Positions 33,545 through 41,540 of a DNA stretch of 64,000 nt are shown here, one piece after another. Within the stretch, counting starts at the first letter, position 1, and each line of letters opens with the position of its first letter. Source of the stretch: Chitinophagales bacterium (GTDB lineage: Bacteria > Bacteroidota > Bacteroidia > Chitinophagales > CAIOSU01). Both the position numbers and the translations under genes were made by a program. Where the stretch lies: positions 26,056 through 90,055 of the forward strand of contig JBBDNB010000032.1 in assembly GCA_040877935.1 (NCBI GenBank). The letters run 5' to 3'. Below the pieces are notes generated by a model, which did no database searches, was not told the origin of the DNA, and saw nothing but the letters and a program-made list of their open reading frames with translations.

Positions 33545-33714
33545 TTTTTCAGCTTTTTCCTTGCCTCTGTTTTGGTATTTACCTTGTCTTTATTTGAATC
33601 ATCAAGGCCTTTATGGACTTTCTCCAAAAATATCAAATGATCTACCACCTGGTCAATACTTAATTTTTCTGGCAGTTTATCAAGGGAATCAATGATTTGT
33701 GATTTTGTAATCAT
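33532..33714 (-). CDS. antitoxin of the ParE-type module
   Basis: 60 residues. The N-terminal MITKSQIIDSLDKLPEKLSI forms a helix often seen at the start of small antitoxins of Bacteroidota ParE modules, followed by DQVVDHLIFLEKVHKG and a lysine-rich disordered tail that would bind the toxin. The gene overlaps the toxin start by 13 bp, and translation is likely coupled. DNA-binding autoregulation is expected but no operator was identified; a clear -7 box is lacking (an imperfect TAACTTTTG lies near 33756). Confidence 0.78.
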   Translation of the reverse strand: MITKSQIIDSLDKLPEKLSIDQVVDHLIFLEKVHKGLDDSNKDKVNTKTEARKKLKKWLK

Positions 33715-33871
33715 GTTGCTTTGATTTTTTCAGGCTATTTAAAGATAATAAACTTGGCAAAAGTTAATCTACAGTATTGTGTTTTTTATACAGCTCTTTT
33801 ATAAATCGCTGAACAAACAATTTTAACTCAGGGTTCTTGTTTCCACCTAATTTCAAAGTCAATAAGATTCT

Positions 33872-33958
33872 GGAGTCTCTATATTCCACCACGCAAAGTC
33901 CGCAGAGAGAAATCTTTGCGAGTGCTGCGATATTCCCTGGCGTTCTTTGCGTGAAACT
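33872..33958. repeat. direct repeat right of the ParE module
   Basis: Second copy of the unit at 32982-33087, in the same orientation, with the segments 'ggagtctctatattcca', 'gcaaagtccgcagag', 'atctttgcg' and 'gcgttctttgcgtgaaa'. It lies within the 374-bp gap 33715-34088. A frame at 33764-33970 overlaps this repeat and is not supported as a gene. Confidence 0.7.
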
Positions 33959-33962
33959 TGCA

Positions 33963-34061
33963 CTAAGCAACTTTCATATTAATGACCTCAAGCTCTGTAC
34001 CGTTTAAGAAGGATTCCTGGGCAATATCAAAAAGCTTTTGGCTGATCCCCAGCTTGCGCAT
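33963..34061 (-). CDS. 32-residue reading frame downstream of nrdJ
   Basis: On the minus strand, 27 bp after the nrdJ stop, an ATG opens MRKLGISQKLFDIAQESFLN followed by GTELEVINMKVA to a TAG. It begins near the nrdJ end and stops at the repeat, so it may be the tail of a broken gene or a chance frame. No family is recognised. Listed because its residue content is protein-like. Confidence 0.3.
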   Translation of the reverse strand: MRKLGISQKLFDIAQESFLNGTELEVINMKVA

Positions 34062-34088
34062 AAAAAAGAATAGGTTTTCAATTTTTCT

Positions 34089-36689
34089 TTAGCCACACTT
34101 ACTATGTCCGCAGCTTTTGCAGTTGAGGCAGCCTTCTTCATAAATCAAGGCCGCATCACCACAATCGGGGCAAACATTATCGGTAGGGGCAGTGCCGTCT
34201 GCAATGAATTTTTTCAAAGCGCGCACCACACCATTTTTCCAGGTGTTCAAAGAAGCATCGCTCAGGTGCAGCTCAGAAACCATATCCACTACATAGGGCA
34301 GTGGCATTCCGTGGCGCAATACACCTGAAATCAATTTGGCATAATTCCAATATTCTGAATCGAAAGCACGGGAAAGCCCGCCAATGGTAATTTCGTAACC
34401 ATCTTTGTCCACATATCTAAAATCGTAGCGAGAAAGCCCATTGTCTTTATTGCGATTTTTGATCACTTCCCCTTTTTGCACATAATCGGGCATAAAGAAG
34501 GAATCCTCAGCTTTTCCGGTAAAGATTTCATAGGGCCTGCCATTTAAAATTCCAACCACGGCAATCCAGTTTTCGCTGTTGTTTTTAAAGCGCACTATTT
34601 CTGCATCCAATACATCGGGTCGTTTGGGTGGATTGGTTTCCAAAAACTCATTGACCTTTCCTTCCTGTTTTTTATCCGAATCGGAAATCAAAACACCGGA
34701 ACGGGAACCATCGCGATAAACGGTAATGCCTTTGCAACCGCTTTCCCAGCCTGTGAGGTAAATATTGCCCACCATTTCTTCAGAAACTTCATTGGGCACA
34801 TTCACGGTCACGCTAATGGAGTGATCTACCCATTTTTGCACAGCGCCCTGCAATTTTACTTTTTGCACCCAGTCCACATCATTGGCAGTGGCTTTGTAAT
34901 AAGGTGATTTGGCAATAACCTCCTGCAATTGATCATTGTCCATTTTTTGAACTGCTTCCAGGTCAAAGCCATTGGTTTTTAACCAGGTAGCAAAATGATG
35001 ATGAAAAACGGCATATTCTTCCCAGGAATCTCCTACATTATCCGTGAAATCTACACGAGCATTTTTATCATTGGGATTTACTTTTCTCCTGCGCTTGTAT
35101 GCGGGCATAAATACAGGCTCTAAACCGGAAGTAGTCTGAGTCATCAAGCTTGTTGTACCGGTTGGCGCTATGGTCAACAGGGCAATGTTTCTTCTGCCGT
35201 GCTTGGTCATTTCGGCATACAGTTCAGGATCGTTTTCTTTCAATCGCATGATGAAAGGATTGTTTTGCTCCCGATCGGCTTCATAAATGGGAAAAGCACC
35301 CCTTTCTTTAGCCATTTCTACAGACGAACGATAGGCTTCAGTTGCAAGGGTTTTGTGCAAATTTTCTGAATATTTAATGGATTTATCAGAACCGTAGCGA
35401 ATGCCCAAAGCTGCCAGCATATCGCCCTCAGCGGTAATGCCCACACCTGTTCTTCGACCCTGACGGCATTTTTTGCGGATATTTTTCCAAAGGCGGTGCT
35501 CTATTCTTTTTATTTCAGGATCTTCTGGATCAGCTTCTATTTTTTCCAGGATATGATCAATTTTTTCAACTTCCAGATCTACAATATCATCCATAATGCG
35601 CTGCGCCATGTGTACATGCTCTTTGAACAATTTAGTATCAAATTCCGCATTTTTCTCAAATGGATTTTTCACATAGGAATACAGGTTGATGGCCAGCAAA
35701 CGACAACTGTCGTAGGGACAAAGTGGAATTTCACCACATGGATTGGTAGATACTGTTTTAAAACCCAGATCGGAATAGCAATCGGGAATGGCCTCGTTGA
35801 TTATGGTATCCCAAAAAAGAATGCCCGGTTCGGCCGATTGCCAGGCATTGTGAACGATTTTATTCCATAGCTTTTTCGCATCAATTTCTTTAGTGATCAA
35901 TGGATCAGCACTGTCAACAGGGTATTGCTGTATATATGGCGTTCCATTTTTTACAGCTTTCATAAAATCATCGTCAATACGCACAGAAACATTAGCACCG
36001 GTTACTTTGGTGCCGTCCATTTTTGCATCAATGAATTTTTCCGCATCGGGATGTTTGATGGAAATACTCAGCATTAATGCGCCACGTCTGCCATCTTGCG
36101 CCACCTCTCGAGTTGAATTTGAATAGCGCTCCATAAAAGGCACAACGCCCGTAGAAGTAAGCGCAGAGTTTTTCACGGGAGAGCCACCTGGGCGAATATG
36201 GGAAAGATCGTGCCCAACGCCACCGCGTCTTTTCATCAACTGAACCTGCTCCTGATCGATTTTCATAATGCCGCCATAGGAATCGGAATTGCCATCGTTG
36301 CCAATTACAAAACAATTGGAAAGCGATGCTATTTGATATTCATTGCCAATACCTGTCATTGGTCCACCTTGCGGCACTATATATTTAAAGCCTTTGAGCA
36401 ATTGAAAAATCTCTTCTTCAGAATATGGATTGGGGTATTTTTGTTCTATCCGCGCAATTTCACCTGCCATTCTGCGGTGCATATCATCAGGTGTGCACTC
36501 GTATATATTCCCATCAGAATCTTTCAGCGCATACTTATTAATCCAAACACCGGCAGCGAGTTCATCTCCGTTGAAATATTTTTTTGAAGCTTCCAGTGCT
36601 TCTTCATAAGTGTATGTTTTCTTCTTTTTCAAACTTGTAGTGATTTCTGATAATTTAGAATTGGAGGCAGCATCGCTTGTGGTGAACAT
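34089..36689 (-). CDS. nrdJ: adenosylcobalamin-dependent (class II) ribonucleotide reductase
   Basis: 866 residues. Class II reductase reducing ribonucleotides to deoxyribonucleotides via a B12 thiyl radical. Visible are NCFVIGNDGNSDSYGG (first active-site Cys), RRGGVGHDLSHIRPGG, the radical-site STNPCGEIPL (Cys near 340), IAPTGTTSLMTQTTSGLEPVF, and a C-terminal TSCPD-like region. A terminal zinc-type cluster CPDCGDAALIYEEGCLNCKS ends in CGHSKCG. Adenosylcobalamin dependence is shared with IcmF in this window, so the organism must make or import B12. No cobalamin-riboswitch signature was recognised in the upstream gap. It is divergent from the cupin gene. Confidence 0.95.
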   Translation of the reverse strand: MFTTSDAASNSKLSEITTSLKKKKTYTYEEALEASKKYFNGDELAAGVWINKYALKDSDGNIYECTPDDMHRRMAGEIARIEQKYPNPYSEEEIFQLLKGFKYIVPQGGPMTGIGNEYQIASLSNCFVIGNDGNSDSYGGIMKIDQEQVQLMKRRGGVGHDLSHIRPGGSPVKNSALTSTGVVPFMERYSNSTREVAQDGRRGALMLSISIKHPDAEKFIDAKMDGTKVTGANVSVRIDDDFMKAVKNGTPYIQQYPVDSADPLITKEIDAKKLWNKIVHNAWQSAEPGILFWDTIINEAIPDCYSDLGFKTVSTNPCGEIPLCPYDSCRLLAINLYSYVKNPFEKNAEFDTKLFKEHVHMAQRIMDDIVDLEVEKIDHILEKIEADPEDPEIKRIEHRLWKNIRKKCRQGRRTGVGITAEGDMLAALGIRYGSDKSIKYSENLHKTLATEAYRSSVEMAKERGAFPIYEADREQNNPFIMRLKENDPELYAEMTKHGRRNIALLTIAPTGTTSLMTQTTSGLEPVFMPAYKRRRKVNPNDKNARVDFTDNVGDSWEEYAVFHHHFATWLKTNGFDLEAVQKMDNDQLQEVIAKSPYYKATANDVDWVQKVKLQGAVQKWVDHSISVTVNVPNEVSEEMVGNIYLTGWESGCKGITVYRDGSRSGVLISDSDKKQEGKVNEFLETNPPKRPDVLDAEIVRFKNNSENWIAVVGILNGRPYEIFTGKAEDSFFMPDYVQKGEVIKNRNKDNGLSRYDFRYVDKDGYEITIGGLSRAFDSEYWNYAKLISGVLRHGMPLPYVVDMVSELHLSDASLNTWKNGVVRALKKFIADGTAPTDNVCPDCGDAALIYEEGCLNCKSCGHSKCG

Positions 36690-36897
36690 AGCTTATTGAA
36701 TTTAGTAAATAAAAAAAACCGGTAAACCAACACAAATGGAAAAACGGGGTAAAACTCTTTCGACAATTTAGAAAATCAATAATTTAGATTAAGTCAAAAT
36801 TATGAACATTCTAAAAGGTTTATCATTCACGACTTTGATAAAAAGTGTGGAAAATGGTATAGAGTTTCTGCTAAACACAATTAATTATTTAACACTG

Positions 36898-36905
36898 TAT
36901 TTTTG
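36898..36905 (+). promoter_or_regulatory. -7 box for the cupin gene
   Basis: TATTTTTG, 32 bp upstream of the ATG at 36937. No good -33 element is seen. The in-frame extension upstream of this ATG crosses the box and lacks family similarity, which supports the shorter start. Confidence 0.5.
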
Positions 36906-36936
36906 TAAAACCACATTATTTACAAAACTTCACCAC

Positions 36937-37422
36937 ATGTCTGAACATAATAACCTTGTAAATAAGCTCAACTTGAAAGCACATCCCGAGGGAGGCTATT
37001 ACAAAGAAGTTTTTAGAAGCAGTGAGTCTATATCGAAAGCAGCTTTACCTGAGCGCTTTTCAGGAGCACGAAATTACATAACATCCATCTATTTCCTGTT
37101 GGAAAAAGATTATTTTTCAGCATTCCACCGCATTCAGTCTGATGAATTATGGTATTTTCATCGCGGTGCTGACCTGAATATTCATGTTATTATGGAAGAC
37201 GGTACTTATAAGTGCTATGAATTGGGTGCTGAACGAGATTTGCAATGTTGTATTCCGGCACTTTCTTGGTTTGCTGCTGAGACCAAAGGAAATTATAGTC
37301 TTGTAAGTTGTGCTGTAGCACCGGGGTTTGATTTTTCCGACTTTGAATTGGCTGAAAAATCAAAACTTTCTATTATTTATCCACAACATCAGCAACTTAT
37401 TGATCAGTTTTGTAGAAAATAA
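36937..37422 (+). CDS. DUF985/cupin-5 family protein
   Basis: 161 residues from the ATG at 36937. A cupin fold of the DUF985 type: LKAHPEGGYYKEVFRS, ARNYITSIYFLLEKDYFSAF, HRIQSDELWYFHRGADLNIH and APGFDFSDFELAEKSKL are characteristic. Some family members are sugar epimerase- or lyase-like; the physiological role is unknown for most. It lies divergently from nrdJ and 21 bp before a cytochrome-like gene. Confidence 0.85.
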   Translation: MSEHNNLVNKLNLKAHPEGGYYKEVFRSSESISKAALPERFSGARNYITSIYFLLEKDYFSAFHRIQSDELWYFHRGADLNIHVIMEDGTYKCYELGAERDLQCCIPALSWFAAETKGNYSLVSCAVAPGFDFSDFELAEKSKLSIIYPQHQQLIDQFCRK

Positions 37423-37443
37423 ATTTTTCTTAGCTTAATAGAT

Positions 37444-37977
37444 ATGAAAAACACTATACTTTTTATTGCATTTCTCCTGATAGTGGCATTCAATGCCTAT
37501 TTGTTATTTTTAAATGTAAACCTGCGTTCTGAGCAGGCACAAAGCGCAAAAAAAATTGGTCAGATTGAACAGAAAATAGATTCACTTTCTGAGCAAGATC
37601 AGGAAGAAATAGAACTGGCTGTGCATATGCAACGCCTACTTACCTATGCTGACAAACTTTGGTTTTCAGGCAAGGCTGGCAATAAAGAACTAACAGATTT
37701 TTATGTGCATGAAATAGAAGAAAGTATGGAGCGTATCCATGATGTGAATATGATTTACGATGGAGTGGAGATCAGTCCATTAATGAAGCAATTTGGTCTG
37801 AAGGCAGTAGAAACTTTTGAAGAAAATCTTAAAAATAAAGAAAGTTTTGAATCCGCCTATCGCTTATTAATTACAGAGTGCAACAATTGCCACAATTCTT
37901 CTAAACACGCCTATATTCAAATTAAAACACCTGAAACACCCAGTTTTGATAATCAGGAGTATCAATTAAACAACTGA
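37444..37977 (+). CDS. membrane-anchored helical protein with a single c-type heme motif
   Basis: 177 residues. An N-terminal membrane helix (about 4-24) and a charged coiled segment (33-60) precede a helical domain (VHMQRLLTYADKLWFSGKAG, then ELTDFYVHEIEESMERI). A late CNNCH motif at residues 146-150 provides a covalent heme site. The heme near the C-terminus of a helical domain is the arrangement of cytochrome c'-like proteins. The protein is probably periplasmic or membrane-facing electron-transfer or gas-binding. It follows the cupin gene by 21 bp; no partner oxidase gene is adjacent. Function not assigned. Confidence 0.7.
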   Translation: MKNTILFIAFLLIVAFNAYLLFLNVNLRSEQAQSAKKIGQIEQKIDSLSEQDQEEIELAVHMQRLLTYADKLWFSGKAGNKELTDFYVHEIEESMERIHDVNMIYDGVEISPLMKQFGLKAVETFEENLKNKESFESAYRLLITECNNCHNSSKHAYIQIKTPETPSFDNQEYQLNN

Positions 37978-38074
37978 TTTTTATAGGTTTTCAACAATTT
38001 TTGGCTTTAAGGACTTTATTAATACAATAATTCTTTGTAAATTCTGTATTATTAAAGCGTCAAAACTATAAGCC

Positions 38075-38251
38075 ATGAAACTCAGAATGAGAAAAATGGA
38101 GAAAAACCAGACCATCAATGTACTGATTGTGGTGCTTTGTATTTTGCTAATTGGTTTCGTCTATATCAACGGAAGAATGATAGACGATTTTCAGGAGCGA
38201 AAAACAAAGGAAACATTCAATATTGAAAACCAGAGATTGCCTATGAAATGA
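38075..38251 (+). CDS. 58-residue single-pass membrane protein
   Basis: ATG at 38075 to TGA at 38251. The product has a basic N-terminus (MKLRMRKMEKNQ), one membrane segment (INVLIVVLCILLIGFVYING) and a charged tail (DDFQERKTKE). It ends 3 bp before the convergent permease gene. Not recognised; support comes from a membrane-protein-like composition, continuous frame and a plausible position. Function unknown. Confidence 0.5.
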   Translation: MKLRMRKMEKNQTINVLIVVLCILLIGFVYINGRMIDDFQERKTKETFNIENQRLPMK

Positions 38252-38254
38252 TTT

Positions 38255-39433
38255 TTACACTTTACCCCTGATAGTTTTATAAATGAAGAGGTTGTTAATG
38301 ATAAGGGTGAACAGTAAAATTCCCATCGTAATCTCAATAAGTTTTCGATATTGAATATTCAAATCAGTAATTGCTGCTTTTATCTTCAAAAGCGTATGAA
38401 GTTCTTCTATGCCTACAAGGGCTGAGTAAAAAGCCAAAATCCCAATCAATAAAATCACAGGTATTAAAAGTAAATTGAGCACCAATTGAATTTTGCCCGT
38501 AGCATATCCGATATCGAGTAATAGTGAAATTTCTGTCTGTGCTCTAGAAATCAGCAATTGGAAATGCACCACAAAAATAACCAGCGAAAGTGCAATAAAA
38601 ACCATTCCAATAAACCCGACTGCTGTCAATACCCATTGCAAAACCTGTGCAATTTTGCTGCTCTTCAGTTTTTCTTCATTGGTCTGCAAATGATTTTCAC
38701 TCAAATAAGATTTTATCGCCTCCTCTTTCTCCAGGTCAACTTTTGCAATCAGCTTATTGGGCTTGGATTGTTTTGATCCGAAATTTTCATTGGCCCAATT
38801 CATAAAATTTGTAGGGACTACAACTGAAGGCACTCTTTCGGAAAACCCTACAACGCGTGCATCAAAAACCTGTTCTTTTCCGTTTCCGGAAATAATGATT
38901 TTGAAAGGGAACATTTGAATGGCGCTTTCCGGCATTTGCGGAAGGCCTTGTGAAGTGGCTACACCAAAATTGTAGAGGCGAACAAACTCTGCAGAAATCA
39001 TTACCGGAATAAATTTATCGCCCTTTTGCCATTTGAAATCCTCGGGTGTTTTGTCCAGGAATTTTTCAGGAACAGCTTCTAAGAAAAAATTGGCGTCAAA
39101 GCCCACATCAAAGGAAAAGTCGGCATTGACCTTAAATGTATTCCTGTCAAAACCAGCCAGATCAAACACAAAATCCTGTTTTCTTATGCTGTCAATTTCT
39201 TCTGGCTTGAATTGAGACACACTGCTGTTCATTGTATTGGCAAGTGTTATTTTTTTATTAATGATGATGTATTCCGACTCTTCAGCCTTATCACTAAGCA
39301 GGATTTGCACATCTGTATAGAGCTGCCAGGCCATCATCACAATAAATATCCCCAGTGCCAGTCCGCCTATGGCAAACAAAAGCTGAAAAAGTCCCTGGCG
39401 TGCAAGGAGAATTTTAGACAATAATCGAATCAT
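38255..39433 (-). CDS. ABC transporter permease, FtsX/MacB-like
   Basis: 392 residues: TM1 near 15-37, a large extracytoplasmic domain (about 40-265), then three membrane helices (about 270-295, 310-340, 360-385), the FtsX/MacB/LolC layout. It starts at the stop of its ATPase partner (TAATG overlap), so the pair is one operon. Such transporters act as mechanotransmission devices or lipoprotein/lipid extractors rather than solute importers. Substrate unknown; the gene pair has no adjacent lipoprotein or peptidase gene to indicate one. Confidence 0.85.
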   Translation of the reverse strand: MIRLLSKILLARQGLFQLLFAIGGLALGIFIVMMAWQLYTDVQILLSDKAEESEYIIINKKITLANTMNSSVSQFKPEEIDSIRKQDFVFDLAGFDRNTFKVNADFSFDVGFDANFFLEAVPEKFLDKTPEDFKWQKGDKFIPVMISAEFVRLYNFGVATSQGLPQMPESAIQMFPFKIIISGNGKEQVFDARVVGFSERVPSVVVPTNFMNWANENFGSKQSKPNKLIAKVDLEKEEAIKSYLSENHLQTNEEKLKSSKIAQVLQWVLTAVGFIGMVFIALSLVIFVVHFQLLISRAQTEISLLLDIGYATGKIQLVLNLLLIPVILLIGILAFYSALVGIEELHTLLKIKAAITDLNIQYRKLIEITMGILLFTLIINNLFIYKTIRGKV

Positions 39434-40074
39434 TATAGCAGTAAAGTTTTGTCATAATTAAAATAGGCATCTTCATCTAAGCCGGCCACAAGCATTCCGG
39501 CATTTCTTTCTTTACAATTTTCCTGGATCAATTCTGCAGCTTTTTTAGCATTTGCTTTGTCGAGATGGCTAAAAGGTTCGTCAAGAAGTAACCATTCAAA
39601 AGGAGAAATTAAAGCCCGGATAATTGCAAATCGTTGTCTTTCTCCATAAGATAGGTGCTTGGCTTTTCTGTCCAAAAGATGGGCTACCCCAAGTTTTTCA
39701 ATCATATTTTCAATTTTTTCCCAGGAATGCTCAGATTCAAGATGAAATTTAAGTTTTAAATTCTCTACAGCGCTCAATTCTGAAAAGAGCCTTAAATCCT
39801 GGAAAACAATTGAAAAGCGGTTTTTCCGCAAACTTGCCCAATCATTGACCCCTAACTTTGCGCTGTCTTTGCCTTCTATAAACACTTTGCCTTCAAAATC
39901 TTTGCGATTGCCGTAAATGATCTGTAAGAAAGTTGATTTTCCGGTACCCGATGCTGCCTGAATCTGATAGCTTATGCCATTTTCCAGTTCAAATGACCGA
40001 TTCCAAATTTGTGAGTTACTTAAGTCTCTTTCTTTTAGGGGAAAGGGAATCAGTTGTTCTAATTTTATGTTCAT
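39433..40074 (-). CDS. ABC transporter ATP-binding protein with degenerate switch region
   Basis: 213 residues. Walker A ASGTGKST (residues 41-48), Q-loop VFQDLRLF (90-97), signature LSYGERQRF (141-149), Walker B WLLLDEPFSHLD (161-172). The H-loop histidine is absent: where the usual switch sequence is expected it reads GMLVAGLDEDAYF (193-205). It pairs with the downstream FtsX-like permease by a one-base overlap. Loss of the switch His often reduces ATPase activity, so this protein may work slowly, rely on another residue, or be regulatory. Family call certain; activity uncertain. Confidence 0.88.
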   Translation of the reverse strand: MNIKLEQLIPFPLKERDLSNSQIWNRSFELENGISYQIQAASGTGKSTFLQIIYGNRKDFEGKVFIEGKDSAKLGVNDWASLRKNRFSIVFQDLRLFSELSAVENLKLKFHLESEHSWEKIENMIEKLGVAHLLDRKAKHLSYGERQRFAIIRALISPFEWLLLDEPFSHLDKANAKKAAELIQENCKERNAGMLVAGLDEDAYFNYDKTLLL

Positions 40075-40195
40075 TCTACTTGTTTATAAACTAATTAAAG
40101 TTTTTAAAGCTATTTTATTATTTTTTCGATGCTTTTTATCAAAAGGCATTGTCTTTTGGGCAGGTTACTATTTATTTTTCTGAAAAATACGGATA

Positions 40196-40651
40196 ATGAA
40201 TGCATTTATAAAAATGGGGAACAGTCAAAAGATCGATTTGGCAGAATATATTTGTCAATACAGGCAACTGCACCCAGATGTAGAGATATATGTAGGTTGT
40301 GATAGTCAAAACTACAGCCGATACACCGTTTATGTAAGCACTGTTTTATTTCGCTTTTATCAAAATGGGGCACATGTGGTTTACAAAAAGGAAAAGGTCA
40401 ATAAAATAACAGCGATATGGCCGCGCTTATGGGGAGAACTTGAACGTTCTGTAGACCTGGCCTCATATATCCGCGAACATTGCGGTTATTCAATAAAGCA
40501 AATCGATTTGGATTTCAATAAAAGTCCTGAATTTCCATCCTTCAAGGTATATAAAGCGGCTGTAGGTTATGCAGAATCAATGGGTTTTACAGCTAAGGCC
40601 AAACCCGATTTGTTATTTGCCACAAGTGCAGCTAATTTTTTATGCCATTAA
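40196..40651 (+). CDS. YkuK-like (DUF458) RNase H-fold protein
   Basis: 151 residues. The DUF458/YkuK layout is visible: EIYVGCDSQNYSRYTVYVST near 50-70 carries the acidic Asp expected from the RNase-H-like core, followed by YKKEKVNKITAIWPRLWGEL and a C-terminal helix. Family members are uncharacterised; nuclease activity is inferred from fold only. It stands alone between the ABC pair (divergent) and GDPD. Confidence 0.75.
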   Translation: MNAFIKMGNSQKIDLAEYICQYRQLHPDVEIYVGCDSQNYSRYTVYVSTVLFRFYQNGAHVVYKKEKVNKITAIWPRLWGELERSVDLASYIREHCGYSIKQIDLDFNKSPEFPSFKVYKAAVGYAESMGFTAKAKPDLLFATSAANFLCH

Positions 40652-40721
40652 GTAATTGCATTACTGTTTTTGCTACTTGACTGTATATCATTTTGCTTAT
40701 TTTTACAGGCTCAAAGCAATA

Positions 40722-41540
40722 ATGAATCGATTCCTTTTTATACTCACTCTGCTTTTAAGCATGCCCCTTTTTCAGTATGGACAAGATCCGAAAATCATTG
40801 CGCATCGCGGAGCCTCCGGCTACTGTCCTGAAAATACAATTCCGGCAATTGAGAAAGCACTTGAAATTGGTGTTGATATGGTAGAAATTGATATCCACCT
40901 GAGTAAAGACGGGGAAATCATTGTGATTCATGATGCTACAATTGATCGCACAACAAACGGAAAAGGGTATGTAGTGGATTTTACGCTAAATGAATTAAAA
41001 GAATTTGATGCAGGTTCATGGTATGATGAAAAGTTCAGCGGGACTAAAATTCCTGAACTTTCAGAAGTATTGCAACTATGTGTGGGTAAATGTCCTCTAT
41101 TAATAGAAGTAAAAAAAGGCAGTGATTATTATCCTGAAATTGAGCAAAAAGCCTGGCAATTAGTAAAGGAAATGAATGCAGAGGAATGGGTAGAATTTCA
41201 GAGTTTTTATGATCATTCCCTGGAACAAATGGAAAAAACAGGTATTACTGCTCCCATTTATAAATTATTAGTGGGTATTTATCCGGGATTCCCTTTATAT
41301 ATTGACCACAGTTTGAAATGGGGAAACTATTTTAGGAAAAATAAAGTAAGTATCAGCGGAATAAACCCTAACGAAAGCTTTGTCAATTCAGCTTTTTTAA
41401 ATAAAGTGAATAATAAGTCTCTTTCAAGTTATATATGGACTGTTAATGAAGAAAAGAAAATGCGTAAGATGATTGCCCGGAATGTGGCGGGTATTATTAC
41501 CAATTATCCAAAAGAATTAAAGCAAATACTCAATGAATAA
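40722..41540 (+). CDS. secreted glycerophosphodiester phosphodiesterase
   Basis: 272 residues from the ATG at 40722, with a signal peptide (about 1-20, ending QYGQ). The GDPD TIM barrel has IAHRGASGYCPENTIPA (catalytic His-Arg and Glu), VDMVEIDIHLSKDGEIIVIH (metal-binding Glu/Asp and second His), RTTNGKG and LLIEVKKG. It hydrolyses glycerophosphodiesters to glycerol-3-phosphate and alcohols, outside the cytosol. The coding region overlaps the PhoD-like gene by 8 bp, pointing to a shared phosphorus-scavenging operon. Confidence 0.92.
   Translation: MNRFLFILTLLLSMPLFQYGQDPKIIAHRGASGYCPENTIPAIEKALEIGVDMVEIDIHLSKDGEIIVIHDATIDRTTNGKGYVVDFTLNELKEFDAGSWYDEKFSGTKIPELSEVLQLCVGKCPLLIEVKKGSDYYPEIEQKAWQLVKEMNAEEWVEFQSFYDHSLEQMEKTGITAPIYKLLVGIYPGFPLYIDHSLKWGNYFRKNKVSISGINPNESFVNSAFLNKVNNKSLSSYIWTVNEEKKMRKMIARNVAGIITNYPKELKQILNE

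Noticed and set aside
33764..33970. 68-residue reading frame overlapping the right ParE-module repeat
   Set aside because: Same reason as for 32903-33100; no independent support.
36690..36936. Cobalamin riboswitch upstream of nrdJ
   Set aside because: No conserved B12-box or characteristic structure was recognised in this gap, and none upstream of icmF.
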